DNA of 64,000 nt from Polytrichum commune (Eukaryota; Streptophyta; Polytrichopsida; Polytrichales; Polytrichaceae): positions 12,090,001-12,154,000 of the forward strand of contig OX485804.1 of NCBI GenBank assembly GCA_950295325.1, in the 5' to 3' direction. Below the pieces are notes generated by a model. It ran no database searches and was not told the origin of the DNA. It saw nothing but the letters and a program-made list of their open reading frames with translations. This document shows, in pieces, positions 49,490-61,585 of this stretch (within the stretch, counting starts at the first letter, position 1; every line of letters begins with the position of its first letter). The translations under genes and the position numbers were made by a program.

Positions 49490-51186
49490 AGTTATCATAT
49501 TGCTAGAAGAAATAGACTTTGGCAATTCAACAACCTTTGTCAATCTCTCTTCCATAACAGTGTCTAAAGATACTTCAACGTCTATCTCCTTATTGCACTT
49601 TGTGTTGTATGTTTGAACCTCCTCTTCAATTGTCTTGAATAATGGTGTTTTATGTTATCCAACATAGCTTGCTTCTGATTCTTTGTCAAAAGCACGTAGG
49701 AGTCCAGTCTGCTCCCAACCCTTAAGGACCATAGCAATTCGACTTGAGATATTTGTCCATGCAACATAAAACCACTTACATATGTGAGGCTTTAGTTTGT
49801 TCATTTTAAAGTCCATGTGAACATCTTCACATGCCTTTAGTTGCTTTGCTATAGCCTCCATATTATACTTGTTAAATGTTTGTCAAAATGCATGTTTGAA
49901 CGGTCGTTGAATAATAACATCTGCTGGCTGATAGATACTTATGCAATTTGTTCGAATGTAAAGAATGTGAATTTTGGGGTGATGATTTTTCATCCACTCC
50001 CGACATTCCTTACTGATGTGAACATTCCAGCAATCGACGAACCAAATCATCTCTTGCATTGCTGGAAGGTTCAATAGTTCTACTTGTGAGTCCTTATATA
50101 ATACGAATATCTTCTCCACAAACTTTTTGCATTTGTCCAAAGTAGACCAATGGTTATAGCTGAAAGTCAAATTCCATCCTACATGTTCACAATCATACCT
50201 CCCCCCTTCTAACTTCAGTGTACTTCTATTAGTTATCCCTTGGAAAATTGCCTTAAAAGGGAGGCATTTTCCACTAGCTGCAGTAGATACTGTCACAATA
50301 ATTTGTCGTTTTTCATCTTGTCCATGTATTTTAATATGTTTAGCACCCTTTATTTACCATGTTCTACTACCACTTGTAGGAACAAGATGTATCTTGGTTT
50401 GGTCAATGTTCACAACTAATTCCAAAGAAATGTTGTGAACACTTACCAAGTATGCACATCTTTAAGCCATAGCCTTCCCTTGGTCCTCATAATCTTTTGG
50501 TAGTTTTCCTATTGCACTGGTTGCTGCTCAGTAACTCCAATTCAATTCACTCTTCACAAAATCCTTAGTTCAAACATACGGAACACTAAACGAGGTCTTA
50601 TGCATGGATTCTAAGAGTTCTGGAGCTTTCTCTTGGATTATGGCCTTTACAGGTGGTTGTATGCATACTGCATATAAGGTTGGCTTGCCTTTCTTTGATT
50701 CCTAAGAATTGCACAAATTTCATCCTTCAGAATTGGATTAGATTCCATGATTGGGCAGCGTTGTGCAGTTTTGGCAAAGTATGTGCCAAAATTGACATAA
50801 CGTTTATAGGTCTCCTTCAAATTTCCATTCGGATGAAACCATTCCCGCATAGAGCTCTTAGATAAATTGTCATAGACACAAGAAAGATCTCCTAGTTTTC
50901 TATAAGCTGACGTAAGAAAACTCCATGCCTCTATGATATTATGATGTTGTTTTACAACCTTGTAAATAGGAGGCCAGAAAGTAGGGGTGAACCAATTGGT
51001 GTATGAACCTCCAACCTTATTTGGCTTGATAATTGGCTTCATCCTCTCAACCTTTGGCTACAGTAGCATTGCTTGTCTCTCCTTCCTCGGTCTCCTTACT
51101 GGCCATCTGAATGTCTCCTTTTTGGGCCTTGATTGCTCCTTCTGCAATCTCTCACTCAAAGCGGCAAACTCTCTTTCTATATCCAT
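49490..51186 (-). pseudogene. pogo/Tigger-type DDE_1 transposase, decayed
   Basis: The minus-strand reading starts at ATG 51186 (MDIEREFAALSERLQKEQ) and runs through WFHPNGNLKETYKRYVNFGT, FVKSELNWSY, VVNIDQTKIHLVPTSGSRTW, VTVSTAASGKCLPFKAIFQG, WFVDCWNVHISKECREWMKN and ISIYQPADVIIQRPFKHAF to GWEQTGLLRAFDKE and an acidic tail near 49490. The three catalytic Asp are visible (NIDQT about 50403, FVDCWN about 50035, QPADV about 49920). NWSY, NxDQT and the QPxD motif define DDE_1 (pogo/Tigger) transposases, which cut and paste DNA. At least five in-frame stops and one frameshift near 50650 make it inactive. No terminal inverted repeats were found by eye. Confidence 0.85.
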
Positions 51187-52375
51187 CTCCCTCTGTTCCT
51201 TGCAAATAGGAATTAAAGAAAATTAACCCGTCGTTGTTTTGGTGTCATTCTAACACTCTTCTTGCACATATCAAAGTGCAAATACATACAAAAGACATAA
51301 TACATACATTGTGCAAAGACGAACAAGAGCCACACTAAGTAAGCTTAAGGTGGATACTTAGGTTTAAGGCCAAGAAGCCGCCACGAATGAATGAAAAAAC
51401 AACAACCTACTTGCAGTTCTGCTGGACCTTAAACGAAAAAATGAATTAATTGTTTTTAAATCATAGGACTAACGAAATTTCATAAATTATATTTTTCATT
51501 GACGAACCTTATTTTTCAATAAATAAATAAATATTCGTTTTGAGGTGCACGAACCGCCTACGGTGCTATGGTAAAGCCTTAGTACCTTAGTTTATAAAAA
51601 CCTAAAACCCAAATGCAAACCCTAATAAGTAGACACCTAATTATAGCCATTGAGAACTATGACCATATGAAAATAATGGATGAAAGTGTAAAGTGGATGA
51701 AACCAACACATCTATCCTTTGTTTTTTCTCTAAGCCTTAGGACCCCCTAAACAAAGTGGTAATATTCAATTACTTCACACACACACATGTTGAGACTTGG
51801 AAATTTGGGTAGAATTATATTCCTAGCACTAGTCATCCTGGCATTATTCAATGGATACATTGTTTATAACAACGCTATTCATAATATTCATTCATACCGA
51901 CCTATATTCACTATTCATACTAGCATTGATTGAAATTCTTTCCATGAAGGTGAAACGGTAAAGGCCCATGTCAAATGCCCATATGGCTGAGTTGATGAAC
52001 CACCACCAACTATTGGACCTCGACTTATAATATATTTGTCGTACATACCACAACCGCAAACATGATTCATAATTTTTTTTTTATATATATATAACAAGAT
52101 TCATAATTTGAAACGAGTGACTTGTCCACAATTCTTACAATTTGTAAACAAGTCGATTACTATAGAAACTTGGTAACCCACTACCACACTGGTGTTCACC
52201 TTCTCATGGATGAATGAGTCTTGGATGAATTTAGACACCCACCACCTTTTAGCCATCCAAGCGAGTAGGCATGTGGCCAATGTGAATGAATGTAGCGGAT
52301 GACATTTGACAATCAGCCAACCAAGAAAGGGGAAGGATGATGATGGGTGGCCCCCACAGCCATCACTCATGCGAG
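51187..52375. other. spacer upstream of transposase pseudogene
   Basis: No gene is recognised. It may include the 5' end of the transposon. A T-rich/TA tract lies near 52070-52094. Confidence 0.4.
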
Positions 52376-52560
52376 ACTTGCGGTAGAGAGGGAATTGTCA
52401 TATATGAGTGTACCTCTCATTCATCCAACATAAAAACTTGAACCCCCTATACGTTTGTGGCCGATTCATCATATATGTCTTCGAATACACTAGGTCGGGA
52501 TCTTTAGAATAAATTATGATGTCGAATCAACTTACTTACATTACTAACCTCCGGGCCGCA
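52376..52560 (-). repeat. dispersed repeat family R5, copy 1 (inverted)
   Basis: In reverse complement it gives CACAAACGTATAGGGGGTTC, TTTTATGTTGGATGAATGAG and AGGTACACTCATAT, matching 52950-53085 and 57530-57640. With the next copy it forms an inverted pair about 400 bp apart. Confidence 0.55.
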
Positions 52561-52949
52561 TACTACATATTTCAGCTCGTATACAATAACTACCTATCTC
52601 TCACCTTTTTCCCTCTTCAAGTCTTTGAGACTTAAGAGATTCCACGCCAAATTGGAGAAGTATAAGACAATGCAAATTATCCCCATGTAGAAAGATAGAA
52701 ATTAGGAGGATTGCAAATTATTACAAATGTCTAGAGTCTACCACAACTGCTCAATTAAACCGCTCATTCCTCTTCATTTTAACACTCAAAACCAAGACAT
52801 GCGTCATGACACTATTAGTATTGGCATGCTCGAAATTGAAGTACCTTATAGATTGCTGATGGGGTCGTGATCGGGAACAGATACCTCTACTATACTATGC
52901 AGCCCATAGGAACTTACTATTTCAAGTAAGTTGATTTGACACTAGAATT

Positions 52950-53085
52950 AGTTTTAAAGACCCCAACCTTGTATACTGGCAAGGTCATTTGAGATGAATC
53001 CGCCACAAACCTATGAGGGTCAAGTTCTTATGTTGGATGGATGAGAGGTAAGCTGGTATGCGAATATTCCCTCGACTTTCGTATC
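52950..53085 (+). repeat. R5 repeat copy 2
   Basis: AGATGAATCCGCCACAAACC, GAGGGTCAAGTTCTTATGTT, GGATGGATGAGAGGTAAGCT and GCGAATATTCCCTCG match the other R5 copies in order. Confidence 0.55.
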
Positions 53086-54204
53086 CGAATGCGGGACTTG
53101 TATGTGCGTGGCGGCCCCCCTTGCTTAGATCGATCATGCTCCACTTGACTCGGAGGTTTCATGGATCCTCTGCCAACGTATGATTGTTCTGTTTGTCCAC
53201 TGGAATTCACACAAGCACTTCCCAGCAGACTCGAAGCAAGCAGGGGCCGGGGTGCTGCCACAATTGTTGGGTCGATCGCTGGAGCTTAATTCCTGCGGGG
53301 CAAAGTTTCGGACTCGGGAGTGCTGCACCTTGTGACTTATTGTCAATGTTGCCACGTTTTTGTGCAGCCTGGATTTGGGGAGCAACAGAATCAGAGAAGC
53401 TCGCTCTCTCTTTGCAGACTCACAGCTTAATTCGGTGGCCGCTTGGTGCATTAACTGATGACAGTCACGCCTCTTGACTTGGTGGAATTTGTGTGAGCGA
53501 GCTTGCTGGCATTGAGTCAGTTCATAATATGTCAAGTTCTTCGTTTCTTTTCTAGAGAGTTTTTAGCTTTCAGGAGCTTCTAATTCGTTCAGTTTCCATT
53601 AAGTCTTGGACCACCCACGTCATCGTGCAATTCTCTCAACAGCTGGATGAAACTAGACTTTCAGCTAGCTAGCTAGCTCCCGGAGAGTGCTGGGAGAACC
53701 CATCGTTCAGAATCATGCGGGCTTTGGCAGGGGTATGAATTGTTTATTCTAGTTTCGGGAGCAAAAGAATTCCAGGATGCTATCCATCCTCTAAACATTC
53801 AGTAGACGAGCATTTGTACACTAGCCTAGCTGTTTGCATTGCTCATGTGTTCACGAAGTGGGCAGTAGATACCAGTTGAGGGTCACTGTGACATTCTGCA
53901 CATTCCGTAGCTGGGATTTTGATAGTGTTGACCTCTTCTGTAATGTCCACTTTGGTAGAATTGACGTGTACTTGGGATCTTCTGTAGAGCTTGTCTTCTG
54001 AGAGTGCCATAACATTGTTATTGCGCCTTCGATACGAAGATATTCTTTCCTGTTAAGCGCGGGGGGAGAGAGAGAGAGAGAGAGAGAGAGATTCAGAAAG
54101 GTTCTGAGCCACCTAACCAACCGTAGGGATAGGAGGTTACATGAGTTGATCCTCTTGCTCTCACCGCCAGGCCTGATCTATTCTTCAAATGAAGAACTAC
54201 ATCT
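53086..54204. other. moderately GC-rich spacer with GA tract
   Basis: Several frames of 70-130 codons overlap on both strands between 53130 and 53535 without family features. The composition and the (GA)13 tract at 54066-54091 are of the kind seen in plant promoters and leaders, so part of it may serve the gene at 54795. Confidence 0.35.
54066..54091. repeat. (GA)13 microsatellite
   Basis: An uninterrupted GA run following a G tract. Confidence 0.9.
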
Positions 54205-54570
54205 GCAGTCTCTTGACGCTTCATGTATGTGAAGACTCTGGAACATCAATCACTTTGTTGCTCAGTTTGATCTAAAGCTTAAGTTCGTCATCTAGAATGC
54301 ACAACTAGTAGCCTGGCACTTCAGACCTTTTCGTGAATCATAGAGCTGACTTATAGACTCTCTTCATGTCAAGAATCTAGTCTAACATCAATCACTTCCA
54401 AGGGTGTTCATTGCTCTAAAATTTAAGTTCCTCATGTAGAATTCACAACTAGGCCACTTGAGGCATTCTGATAATTGTCACGCTAACTCCTTGAGTTCCA
54501 CCAATTCATTCATGTAGTAGCTTATTTACTGTAGAGCTGAACCTTCTTCATCTAGAGGCACAACTAGGTC
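54205..54570. repeat. imperfect repeat units upstream of membrane-protein gene
   Basis: TCATCTAGAATGCACAACTA (about 54288), TCATGTAGAATTCACAACTA (about 54432) and TCATCTAGAGGCACAACTAG (about 54548) mark three diverged units of about 115-145 bp. Two also contain AACATCAATCACTT. They lie 220-590 bp before the start codon at 54795. Confidence 0.65.
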
Positions 54571-54794
54571 ACTTGATACCAATCAAGCCTCCCGTTGGAC
54601 AAAGAGGGTCGCCAACCTGAGTGAGTCATAGAGCCCTTCATTAACCGGTGGTAGTAGCCTTCGGACGAAGAGGGTCTTCATACATGCTTGCTTCCTCAAG
54701 AAGTCGTCGTTATACTACTACTGCTCCTCCTCCGGTGATTGAGCTAACTGGTTGACTCATCGAATACCAACAATTATTGGCAAAGTTTTCCAAG

Positions 54795-55202
54795 ATGGCG
54801 ACATCGTCGTCGTCGTCGTTCTCCTTCCCGGCGTCGTGGGCGGAGGTGATGAAGCGTGTGGAGGAGCAACAGATGGTGAAGAAGGCGTGGTCAGTGATGT
54901 TCCACATGATCCTGGCAGTGCTAGCCCTCATCCTTGCAGCACTCATCTGCAGCTACATCATCTACACCATCAGCTTCATCGTGCCCCGTTACTTCCACTT
55001 CATGAATGCGCACGGCCCTTACTCTTTTCTAATGCTACTCATTCTCTGGGCGACCGCACTCACTCGCTTCCTCTTCTTGTCGCCCGACTCGCCCGTCGCC
55101 TTCAAATGGGAGATGTCCATGTATTGCATCTCCATGTTCCTCATGTTCACAGGCGTCGGCGCATTCGTAGTTCTACCTTTCATCCACCAGAATCAGCCAT
55201 AG
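54795..55202 (+). CDS. small three-helix membrane protein, unidentified
   Basis: A single-exon frame of 135 aa starts at ATG 54795 in a good context (CCAAGATGG); an upstream in-frame TTG at 54777 is not a likely start. Residues 1-32 are Ser-rich then charged (SWAEVMKRVEEQQMVKK). Three hydrophobic stretches follow at about 34-63 (FHMILAVLALILAALICSYI), 76-95 (YSFLMLLILWATALTRFLFL) and 108-130 (MYCISMFLMFTGVGAFVVLP). No cleavable signal peptide is clear. Codon third positions are rich in G and C, unlike the surrounding AT-rich DNA, which supports coding and may mark high expression or recent arrival. I do not recognise the family; it could be a lineage-specific protein. A decayed copy of its tail lies 750 bp downstream. 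Confidence 0.7.
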   Translation: MATSSSSSFSFPASWAEVMKRVEEQQMVKKAWSVMFHMILAVLALILAALICSYIIYTISFIVPRYFHFMNAHGPYSFLMLLILWATALTRFLFLSPDSPVAFKWEMSMYCISMFLMFTGVGAFVVLPFIHQNQP

Positions 55203-55955
55203 TCCACTCTACATTTAATAAATGGCCGATCGATGGCAGTCGATGACACAACTCACTTGCAACGGCATGCATGTTGAGTGGATGGTGTCAGGAATGGCCT
55301 GGCATGTCAATCCCTGAAGCGATCCTCCACAAATTTGGTTGCGGGGGTTAGAGGAAAACGCAGCTAGCTCGGGTAACTTTCAAACCGACCGGGAGAGTAC
55401 AGAGCCCCCCATTTGGGATCCGTAGAAGTTTGCTAGTGCCTTGTTGAAAATGGCATTATTAAGGCGGAGGCTTACATGTTGATGTTGGGGAATGCCAAAT
55501 ATGGGCGCACTTGACCGTATGCACGGGTGTAATGGATAAGGACATGAACCCAAATTTATTGTGGATTATTACATAAACTATGATAGAAGAATGGATGACG
55601 TCGAAGAATGGAGACCTCCATCTATGTCTCAAGCCATTTATGGGACCTAATCAACCTATTCATGGGCAAAATTTGAGGTTATGGATGCGTGGATAAAATT
55701 GCACAAGAGATAGTCTACTTGGTGGAAGTCATGTTCTCGCGCAAGTTGTTATGGACAAGCACCTCATAACTATGGACACAAAAGCCATGTGCTTGCAGCT
55801 TGTTGCATAAATCCTCTGAGTTGTATAAGAATAGGTAGAAGCAACAAAATAATTTGGCTGCATTTGTGTGGATTGATCCATTCAATGAATGTCGTTGGCT
55901 TCTAGACTTTGAGACCAAATATGAAGTTGCCCTTCATCTCTGACGAGGGTACATT

Positions 55956-56040
55956 AAGTGGGAGGTGTCCATGTTCCTCTTGTTCATTGGAATGGATGCC
56001 ATTGTAGTATTTCCCTTTGTTGCACCAGAATTAGCAGCTA
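55956..56040 (+). pseudogene. decayed copy of the tail of the membrane-protein gene
   Basis: AAGTGGGAGGTGTCCATG, then TTCCTCTTGTTCATTGG and GTAGTATTTCCCTTTGTTGC, aligns with codons about 104-135 of the gene at 54795. Fifteen bases between two TCCATG words are missing, as expected from slippage between short direct repeats. The translation is KWEVSMFLLFIGMDAIVVFP against KWEMSMYCISMFLMFTGVGAFVVLP. It is directly joined to GAGGGTACATTAAG, a word that also occurs near 56599 without this tail. Confidence 0.6.
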
Positions 56041-57529
56041 TAATGGAACCATTCATGTTGATATGTATAAGTTCATGCAAATTCCGTTACAGTAACATAT
56101 TTAAGAATTGTTTGTTCTTGAAAAGGTCACATTGAAGCATGGTTTCGCAATGGAATTTGGCCGCCATAGTAACATATCAAGTGTACATAGCCATTCGGGA
56201 AGAAACTTAAAGTGTACCGAAAGCGTTACATTAAAACATCCAAATTGTCAACTTGCAAAGTTGGTATATTTGGAGGTGGGGCACTGATAAATCCACTAGT
56301 TTATAAATTATGACTAGATAACATGCGAGGCCGCGGAGGGTGGAGAGGGGTTACTAGACATAACCAATTTGGTGACGTCTACTCTAGACCTTCCGATCAT
56401 GAAGATCAGCGGCTTAGATAGAGGACATGGGATGGAGAGGGTTATGCTTTGTGGAAGGCGTGCTCTTCCCAATCCGAGAACGCCACCTCATGCACCAAAT
56501 GGTTATGTAGAAACAGCAGCAATTATCTGGCTGCATGATGTGTTGGGCTGCATTGGATGTTACTTGGAGACATAAATTACACCAAGGTGCCATTGATTGG
56601 TAGTGAGGGTACATTAAGGCTAAGCATGGAGACCCCGGATGCACCTTACTTCCTCAATTTGAAAACGGTCAGATGACGGTGAAGAGAATTAGTTGCCAGT
56701 GCCCTGTGATCAACATGAGTAGCAATCGGCAGCGCAAAGAACACTGCTTCAAAGTCAATCTGCAACTTCTCTTTCTTATGGTTAGTTTTTCCTCAACTTT
56801 AGGATCACTGGTCCCGGAATATTTTGGTGGACTTATAATAATTTGAGAGAACAGCAGGCTGGCGACCAATTCTATCTATGACGCCTTCACATCAGCTCAC
56901 CACACTCATTGGGTGGATCAGGTGCATGCACATTTTACAAGCACATTTGTAATTTAAGGAGGATTAGTCAACACTCCTGTTGGCCTGGTATTTCAAGGAA
57001 GATTCGTCAAAACTCTTATTTCTTAGTCATGTTCTCTCTCAAATTCATGCAGGTGAAATTCAACTGCGTATTTGTAAACTTATGCTACACAATTTGTTCC
57101 AGGGGCATTAGCCCTTGGCCCATCGGCTGGCTCAGTGAAAGTTTTGTCCCGCGCTCACATACGAGTAGGGGCAATCTTTAGGGATGAAATGTCTTCCTTT
57201 AAGGCCGATCCACGTCATGTAACATAGATATCCGATCATTCGAAATGACAAGACCCACATCCTAGCGATACATCAAACTCTCTCTACAGATTCTCCATTT
57301 GTTAACAATGATTTCAAATTGATCAAATGCCTACCAAACAGAGGGTTGATAGTTGCAAGATCTACAGGATTTCATTAAGAGTTCAAATAAGTGTTGAATG
57401 AGCCGTGAGCTAAGTGTTTAGTTCGCAATGAAATTAAACATTACTAGACCCTGAAGCGCATGTATTGAAGCACGGCATTGGCTCAACATTAAATGGTGGC
57501 CACTTGCATCTTGAGATATACTGAGAATT

Positions 57530-57640
57530 AGTCTACTCGAGGTCATGGAGATGAATCAGCAACGAACCTGTAGGGGGTCAAGTACTTTTTATTTGGATGA
57601 ATGAGAGGTACACTCATATGCGGTATTCCTTCTCTTCGTT
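57530..57640 (+). repeat. R5 repeat copy 3
   Basis: AGATGAATCAGCAACGAACC, TAGGGGGTCAAGTACTTTTT, GGATGAATGAGAGGTACACT and CATATGCGGTATTCC follow the order of the other R5 copies. Confidence 0.55.
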
Positions 57641-58389
57641 CCAAAGAAAGAAGATGAACTTCTCATTTTATTAACATTCACATTAATGCTGTGGAACTGG
57701 CTATACTTGACGCTAATAATCCAACCTGCTCCGATCTATGGAAAGTTAGGGGACATAGATTGTAGACAAGGACATGAGTGAGCAGGAGAGTTACAGGAGA
57801 CTCTTTCAGTCCTTCCTATAAATAATGAAGTGTTGTTATAAGGGATTCTTGCATGCCAAATGGAAGTTCTACTGCATCCGAGCAAACTGCTTACAATCAT
57901 TAAACATTCAAGTAGGCACTACCAGGGTCCAGGATATGAATCATGAGCAATTGTCTTGCATCAAATATCCATATCAATTACAGTGATAGATTTGTAGATT
58001 TTCTAATGTAGGACAGAACTCCAGTGACACATGACAAATGTCCATGTCTCATCATATGCTTGTAGCATGGTCATAATGTTGTCGATTGGGACCATCATTC
58101 ATAGCCTACATTAATGAAAGGTATGTGCAATTTGAAGATCACACACTTTTCACAGTGCTTGTCATGAAATCATTTTAAGGTACATATACCCAAAACCACC
58201 ATTATGTACCACATGTATACATTTGTTGCATTCAAATGTATGCTTCTGATGCATAGGTGGCGGTTTTGGGTATATTCACCTTATGTCATTTTTGAGGACA
58301 TGTGAAATGAAGCTCTAGAAGAATAATATTGGAGAAGGGCATTGCAATTGCTGGATCCTACTGAGAGTGTGCTTCCATATCCCACTACA

Positions 58390-58540
58390 AGCACATGAAA
58401 CCTAGGCAACTCATCTTGCATCGGTGAATATCTCGCAAATCTATGGATATCGTAGATTTCAAAAAAAATTAGTGACACAAAACGATTTTGACAAACTCAA
58501 GATGAGTTGTCAAAGTCTCATATGCTTGTAGTGTCCACGA
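58390..58540 (+). repeat. R6 repeat copy 2
   Basis: CCTAGGCAACTCATCTTGCA, TCGGTGAATATCTCG, CAAATCTATGGATATCGTAG and AGTGACACAAAACGA correspond in order to blocks at 985-1130. Confidence 0.45.
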
Positions 58541-59299
58541 TGAGCCTTGTACAACGTCTTGTGTGGACTTCAATTTTTTAGGAGTAAAATTTCTGCAATC
58601 ATCCAGAGTGGAATATAACTTCCATGGTTGTTTGTAAATAATGCACACAGAGGTCATCTCAAAATGCAAGTGACTCTGAGTTTCATGTTGAGTGACTGTT
58701 GATACATAGCCTCCAGGGTTTAATACCTTTCCAGTTCTAAATCAACCATTTAGATCTTGCAACTCTTAATTAAATAAACACCCTTTGTTTGGTCAAGATG
58801 AATTCATGTTGTAGTTTGATGCGTTTTAATCAATGTGAAATCAGTGGACAAATAAATTTAGAGGTGTGTGCTGGTCTGTGCGAAATAATCAATTACATTG
58901 GGAATTGATTTCATCATCGGAGTTTAATCTGTATCAAAAAATGGCTGTAATCTAATCTTTGCAAAAAAATCGTTCAAGCTTGGTGAGGGTTGTCCATTCA
59001 AGGTATTAATGGTGTAGACCCAATGAATTTTGGAGGAACGTGCAAGAAATGGCTGTCACTTGAACTTTGCACAGGAAAATAAATGGACCTCATATGGGTG
59101 CCAGACTTGATTATATTTTCTTCCTTCATCTCACAACATTTATAATACTGTTGGATGCAATTTGCATATCACTTGATTTACCCACATTATGTACACTTGC
59201 AGACGCTTGCTGGAAATTCACTTGAAAGTAGGCTAGACTTTGAGAGGTATTTACCAGTGTTGGGCAGGTAATATATGACTTTGTTAATAACCTCAGGCA

Positions 59300-59530
59300 C
59301 AATGACGGGGAGAACCAACCTGCTACTTACAGATGAACCGGTTGAGTTTGAGAAATAACCGATTAAAGTTCAAGACTTCAGAAAAACTACCCATCATGTT
59401 TGAGGAATCTATAGAATGTACTCCAACTTAATAAGAAAAACCGAAAGATGTCAACATGTAACCAGTTGGACTTGGAATCACTAGGATCTTGATGGATTAT
59501 GCCCAGAAATATCCCGGGACACTGCTCGGC
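59300..59530 (+). repeat. R1 repeat copy 3
   Basis: ACGGGGAGAACCAACC, GATGAACCGGTTGAGTTTGA, GAAATAACCGATTAAAGTTC, GAAAGATGTCAACATGTAAC and CACTAGGATC match copies 2 and 4. Confidence 0.75.
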
Positions 59531-60164
59531 CAGGCAACTGCGATTTTGAAGGAAAGATTAGAAGCAAAGAACCTCCGGTTCCAAGATTTTGTAAGTTCTT
59601 AAAAGAAAAGAACCTCCGGTCCCAGTTGTCTGAAGTACATTGACCACTCTGTGAAGTGCTTACAAAACCATGCCTTGATTAGTACCATAATTATCACTCA
59701 ATGTCACCTGTATCGAAAACACTGAGCAGTGTGAGAACATGTGTTTATCCAAATAGCAGTGCATTAAATGGCCAAGTGCTGCGATGATGGATCATTTGGG
59801 ATCTTTCTCAAACACTATGATGCCTTTGTCCTTGTAAATTATCTGTGATAAGGCTTGATGCAAAGTAGAAACACAATTTGGACCAGTGGTACAACGCTCA
59901 TAATCATGTACATGATTGTTTCAGATTCTGCCTCAAATTGATGATGTATAATATGAATTCATAACCAACACTCCAAACATCCGATGTACTCCGCTTCGTC
60001 ATGCTTTTTGGGGACAAAATTAAGGGACTGAAACTGGCCGCTCATGGACAACATGCAATGCGCATGACCCAAGAATGTGTGATCAAGATTGTACAATAAT
60101 TTTTCAGCTCCCTGCATCTATAATCACGGCATCTCCTGGAGGTATTTTTATGAGCCAGGTTGGA

Positions 60165-60405
60165 ACCTGGAACAACAAACGAGGAGAACTGGTCGCTAGT
60201 TGCAGATGAACCGTTTGAGTTTGAGAAACGACCGGATCAAATTCAGGGCTTCAGGAAAACTACTGATCCAGTTTAGAGGATTCTACAGAACATTCCTCAA
60301 TATAATTAAGCAAAACCGAAAGATGTCAGCATGTAACTGGTTGGTCTTGGAAAACACTAGGATCTCGCCCAATAACTTGCAAAATTCTCCCTGGACACGG
60401 ACTTG
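60165..60405 (+). repeat. R1 repeat copy 4
   Basis: GAGGAGAACTGGTCGCTAGT, GATGAACCGTTTGAGTTTGA, GAAAGATGTCAGCATGTAAC and ACACTAGGATCTCGCC follow the R1 order, 870 bp after copy 3. A 142-codon frame across it (60200-60628) has no family features and I do not call it. Confidence 0.75.
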
Positions 60406-60879
60406 GAACCAGTGGTGGACTGGCATTGTCTCTTTTTTTTCATACCATTCAAGTATCTATAATGAGGATTTTCCATTTGTTGGCACTGCACTAGTTATCC
60501 CAATTAGGGACAGAGGGCCAATAGTGAGTGTGGAAATTAGTGAATGTGATGCTAAATTTCTTCGCGCTATGAAATTAGTGCCACAGAAAGATCTAGAAGC
60601 ACTTGTCCATCTCGGCGCTATCCACTGAAAATACTAAGCATAGCAACACTATTCAACCTAGCACTATTCATTGACAAGCATGTGAATGTGTATAATTTTC
60701 TTGATCACTCTACCAACATCATAGAGCATGCACTAACTTTCTTAAAATGAATGGTAAATGAGCATGTATTCATGAATATAGTATCATGCAGTGAAAAATT
60801 CAACCCTCACTAATTTCGGGATTGGAAAAATAGTGCATGTTTCGGGAATTAGTGCCACACGCATTAATTGGGATAGTTG

Positions 60880-61585
60880 GTGTAGTAGGGTACGAATGTT
60901 AGAAGGTAATTATGGTTTTTTATACTATTTGGGTCTACATACCATGCAAGGACCCTTGTACATAGATAAAATTGCCCTAGTATCAATAGGGTTTAGAATA
61001 GCATTGATCAAATAATAACTCGGGTATACAAGACATTCTCTATTTGAGATATTCATCAAATATGTACAGTTGACTAGTACTACAATTTTAATACTAGTTG
61101 GGTAGGTTCTTTGATACCATTAGTGAAACCATACATTCACATGTATACCAATTCAACATCGGATTGAACCAGTGTTGGATTGGTAGCACATTCATAGTAT
61201 ACCACTTCGTTGTTAATATAATATGTATTGAGGAGTTCACATTCCTTTGATACCCATGATTCCCCATACTATCATCATGGTCAGGTGTTTGAGGATATCA
61301 TTGTTTTCTAGAACATTTGGGTCTAGTATATTTAACTTGCAAAAACCTTCAAACCTGGATAAACGACACTAGTATCAATATGGTATTAGGACGGTATTGA
61401 CTCAAATAATAAGTCAGGTTTCAAAGGATTCTCTCATCTTGTGATACCCACCAAATATCCATATTTGATTAGTTTAACAATTCTAATGCCGATTAGGTTG
61501 GTTGTTTGCAGCATTATTATTGATAGGGTGTATTGAGACCATGCATTAACATGTATATCAATCTAATATTGGTTGAACCAAACTA
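60880..61585. repeat. diverged tandem duplication, period about 405 bp
   Basis: Blocks TTGGGTCTACATAC/TTGGGTCTAGTATA, CTAGTATCAATAGGGT/CTAGTATCAATATGGT, CTCAAATAATAA, and CATTCACATGTATACCAATT/CATTAACATGTATATCAATC occur in both halves in order. No coding frame survives. Confidence 0.6.

Larger units (their letters stand above)
55203..59299. other. spacer with decayed duplications
   Basis: Two diverged segments, about 55820-55960 and 56505-56615, share GTAGAAGCAACAAAATAATTTGGCTGCAT-like and GAGGGTACATTAAG blocks. It also contains an R5 copy (57530-57640) and an R6 copy (58390-58540). No intact gene is recognised. Confidence 0.4.

Noticed and set aside
53028-53535. Overlapping frames of 77-133 codons on both strands
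   Set aside because: No splice context or family features; probably a composition effect upstream of the membrane-protein gene.
55715-55918. Possible hAT transposase C-terminal tail on the minus strand
   Set aside because: Only a vague match around NKLQAHGFCVHSYEVLVHNN; the invariant CERNWS-type motif is absent and the other strand is equally protein-like.
60200-60628. 142-codon forward frame
   Set aside because: It begins inside the R1 repeat and shows no recognisable domain; the other R1 copies do not keep the frame.
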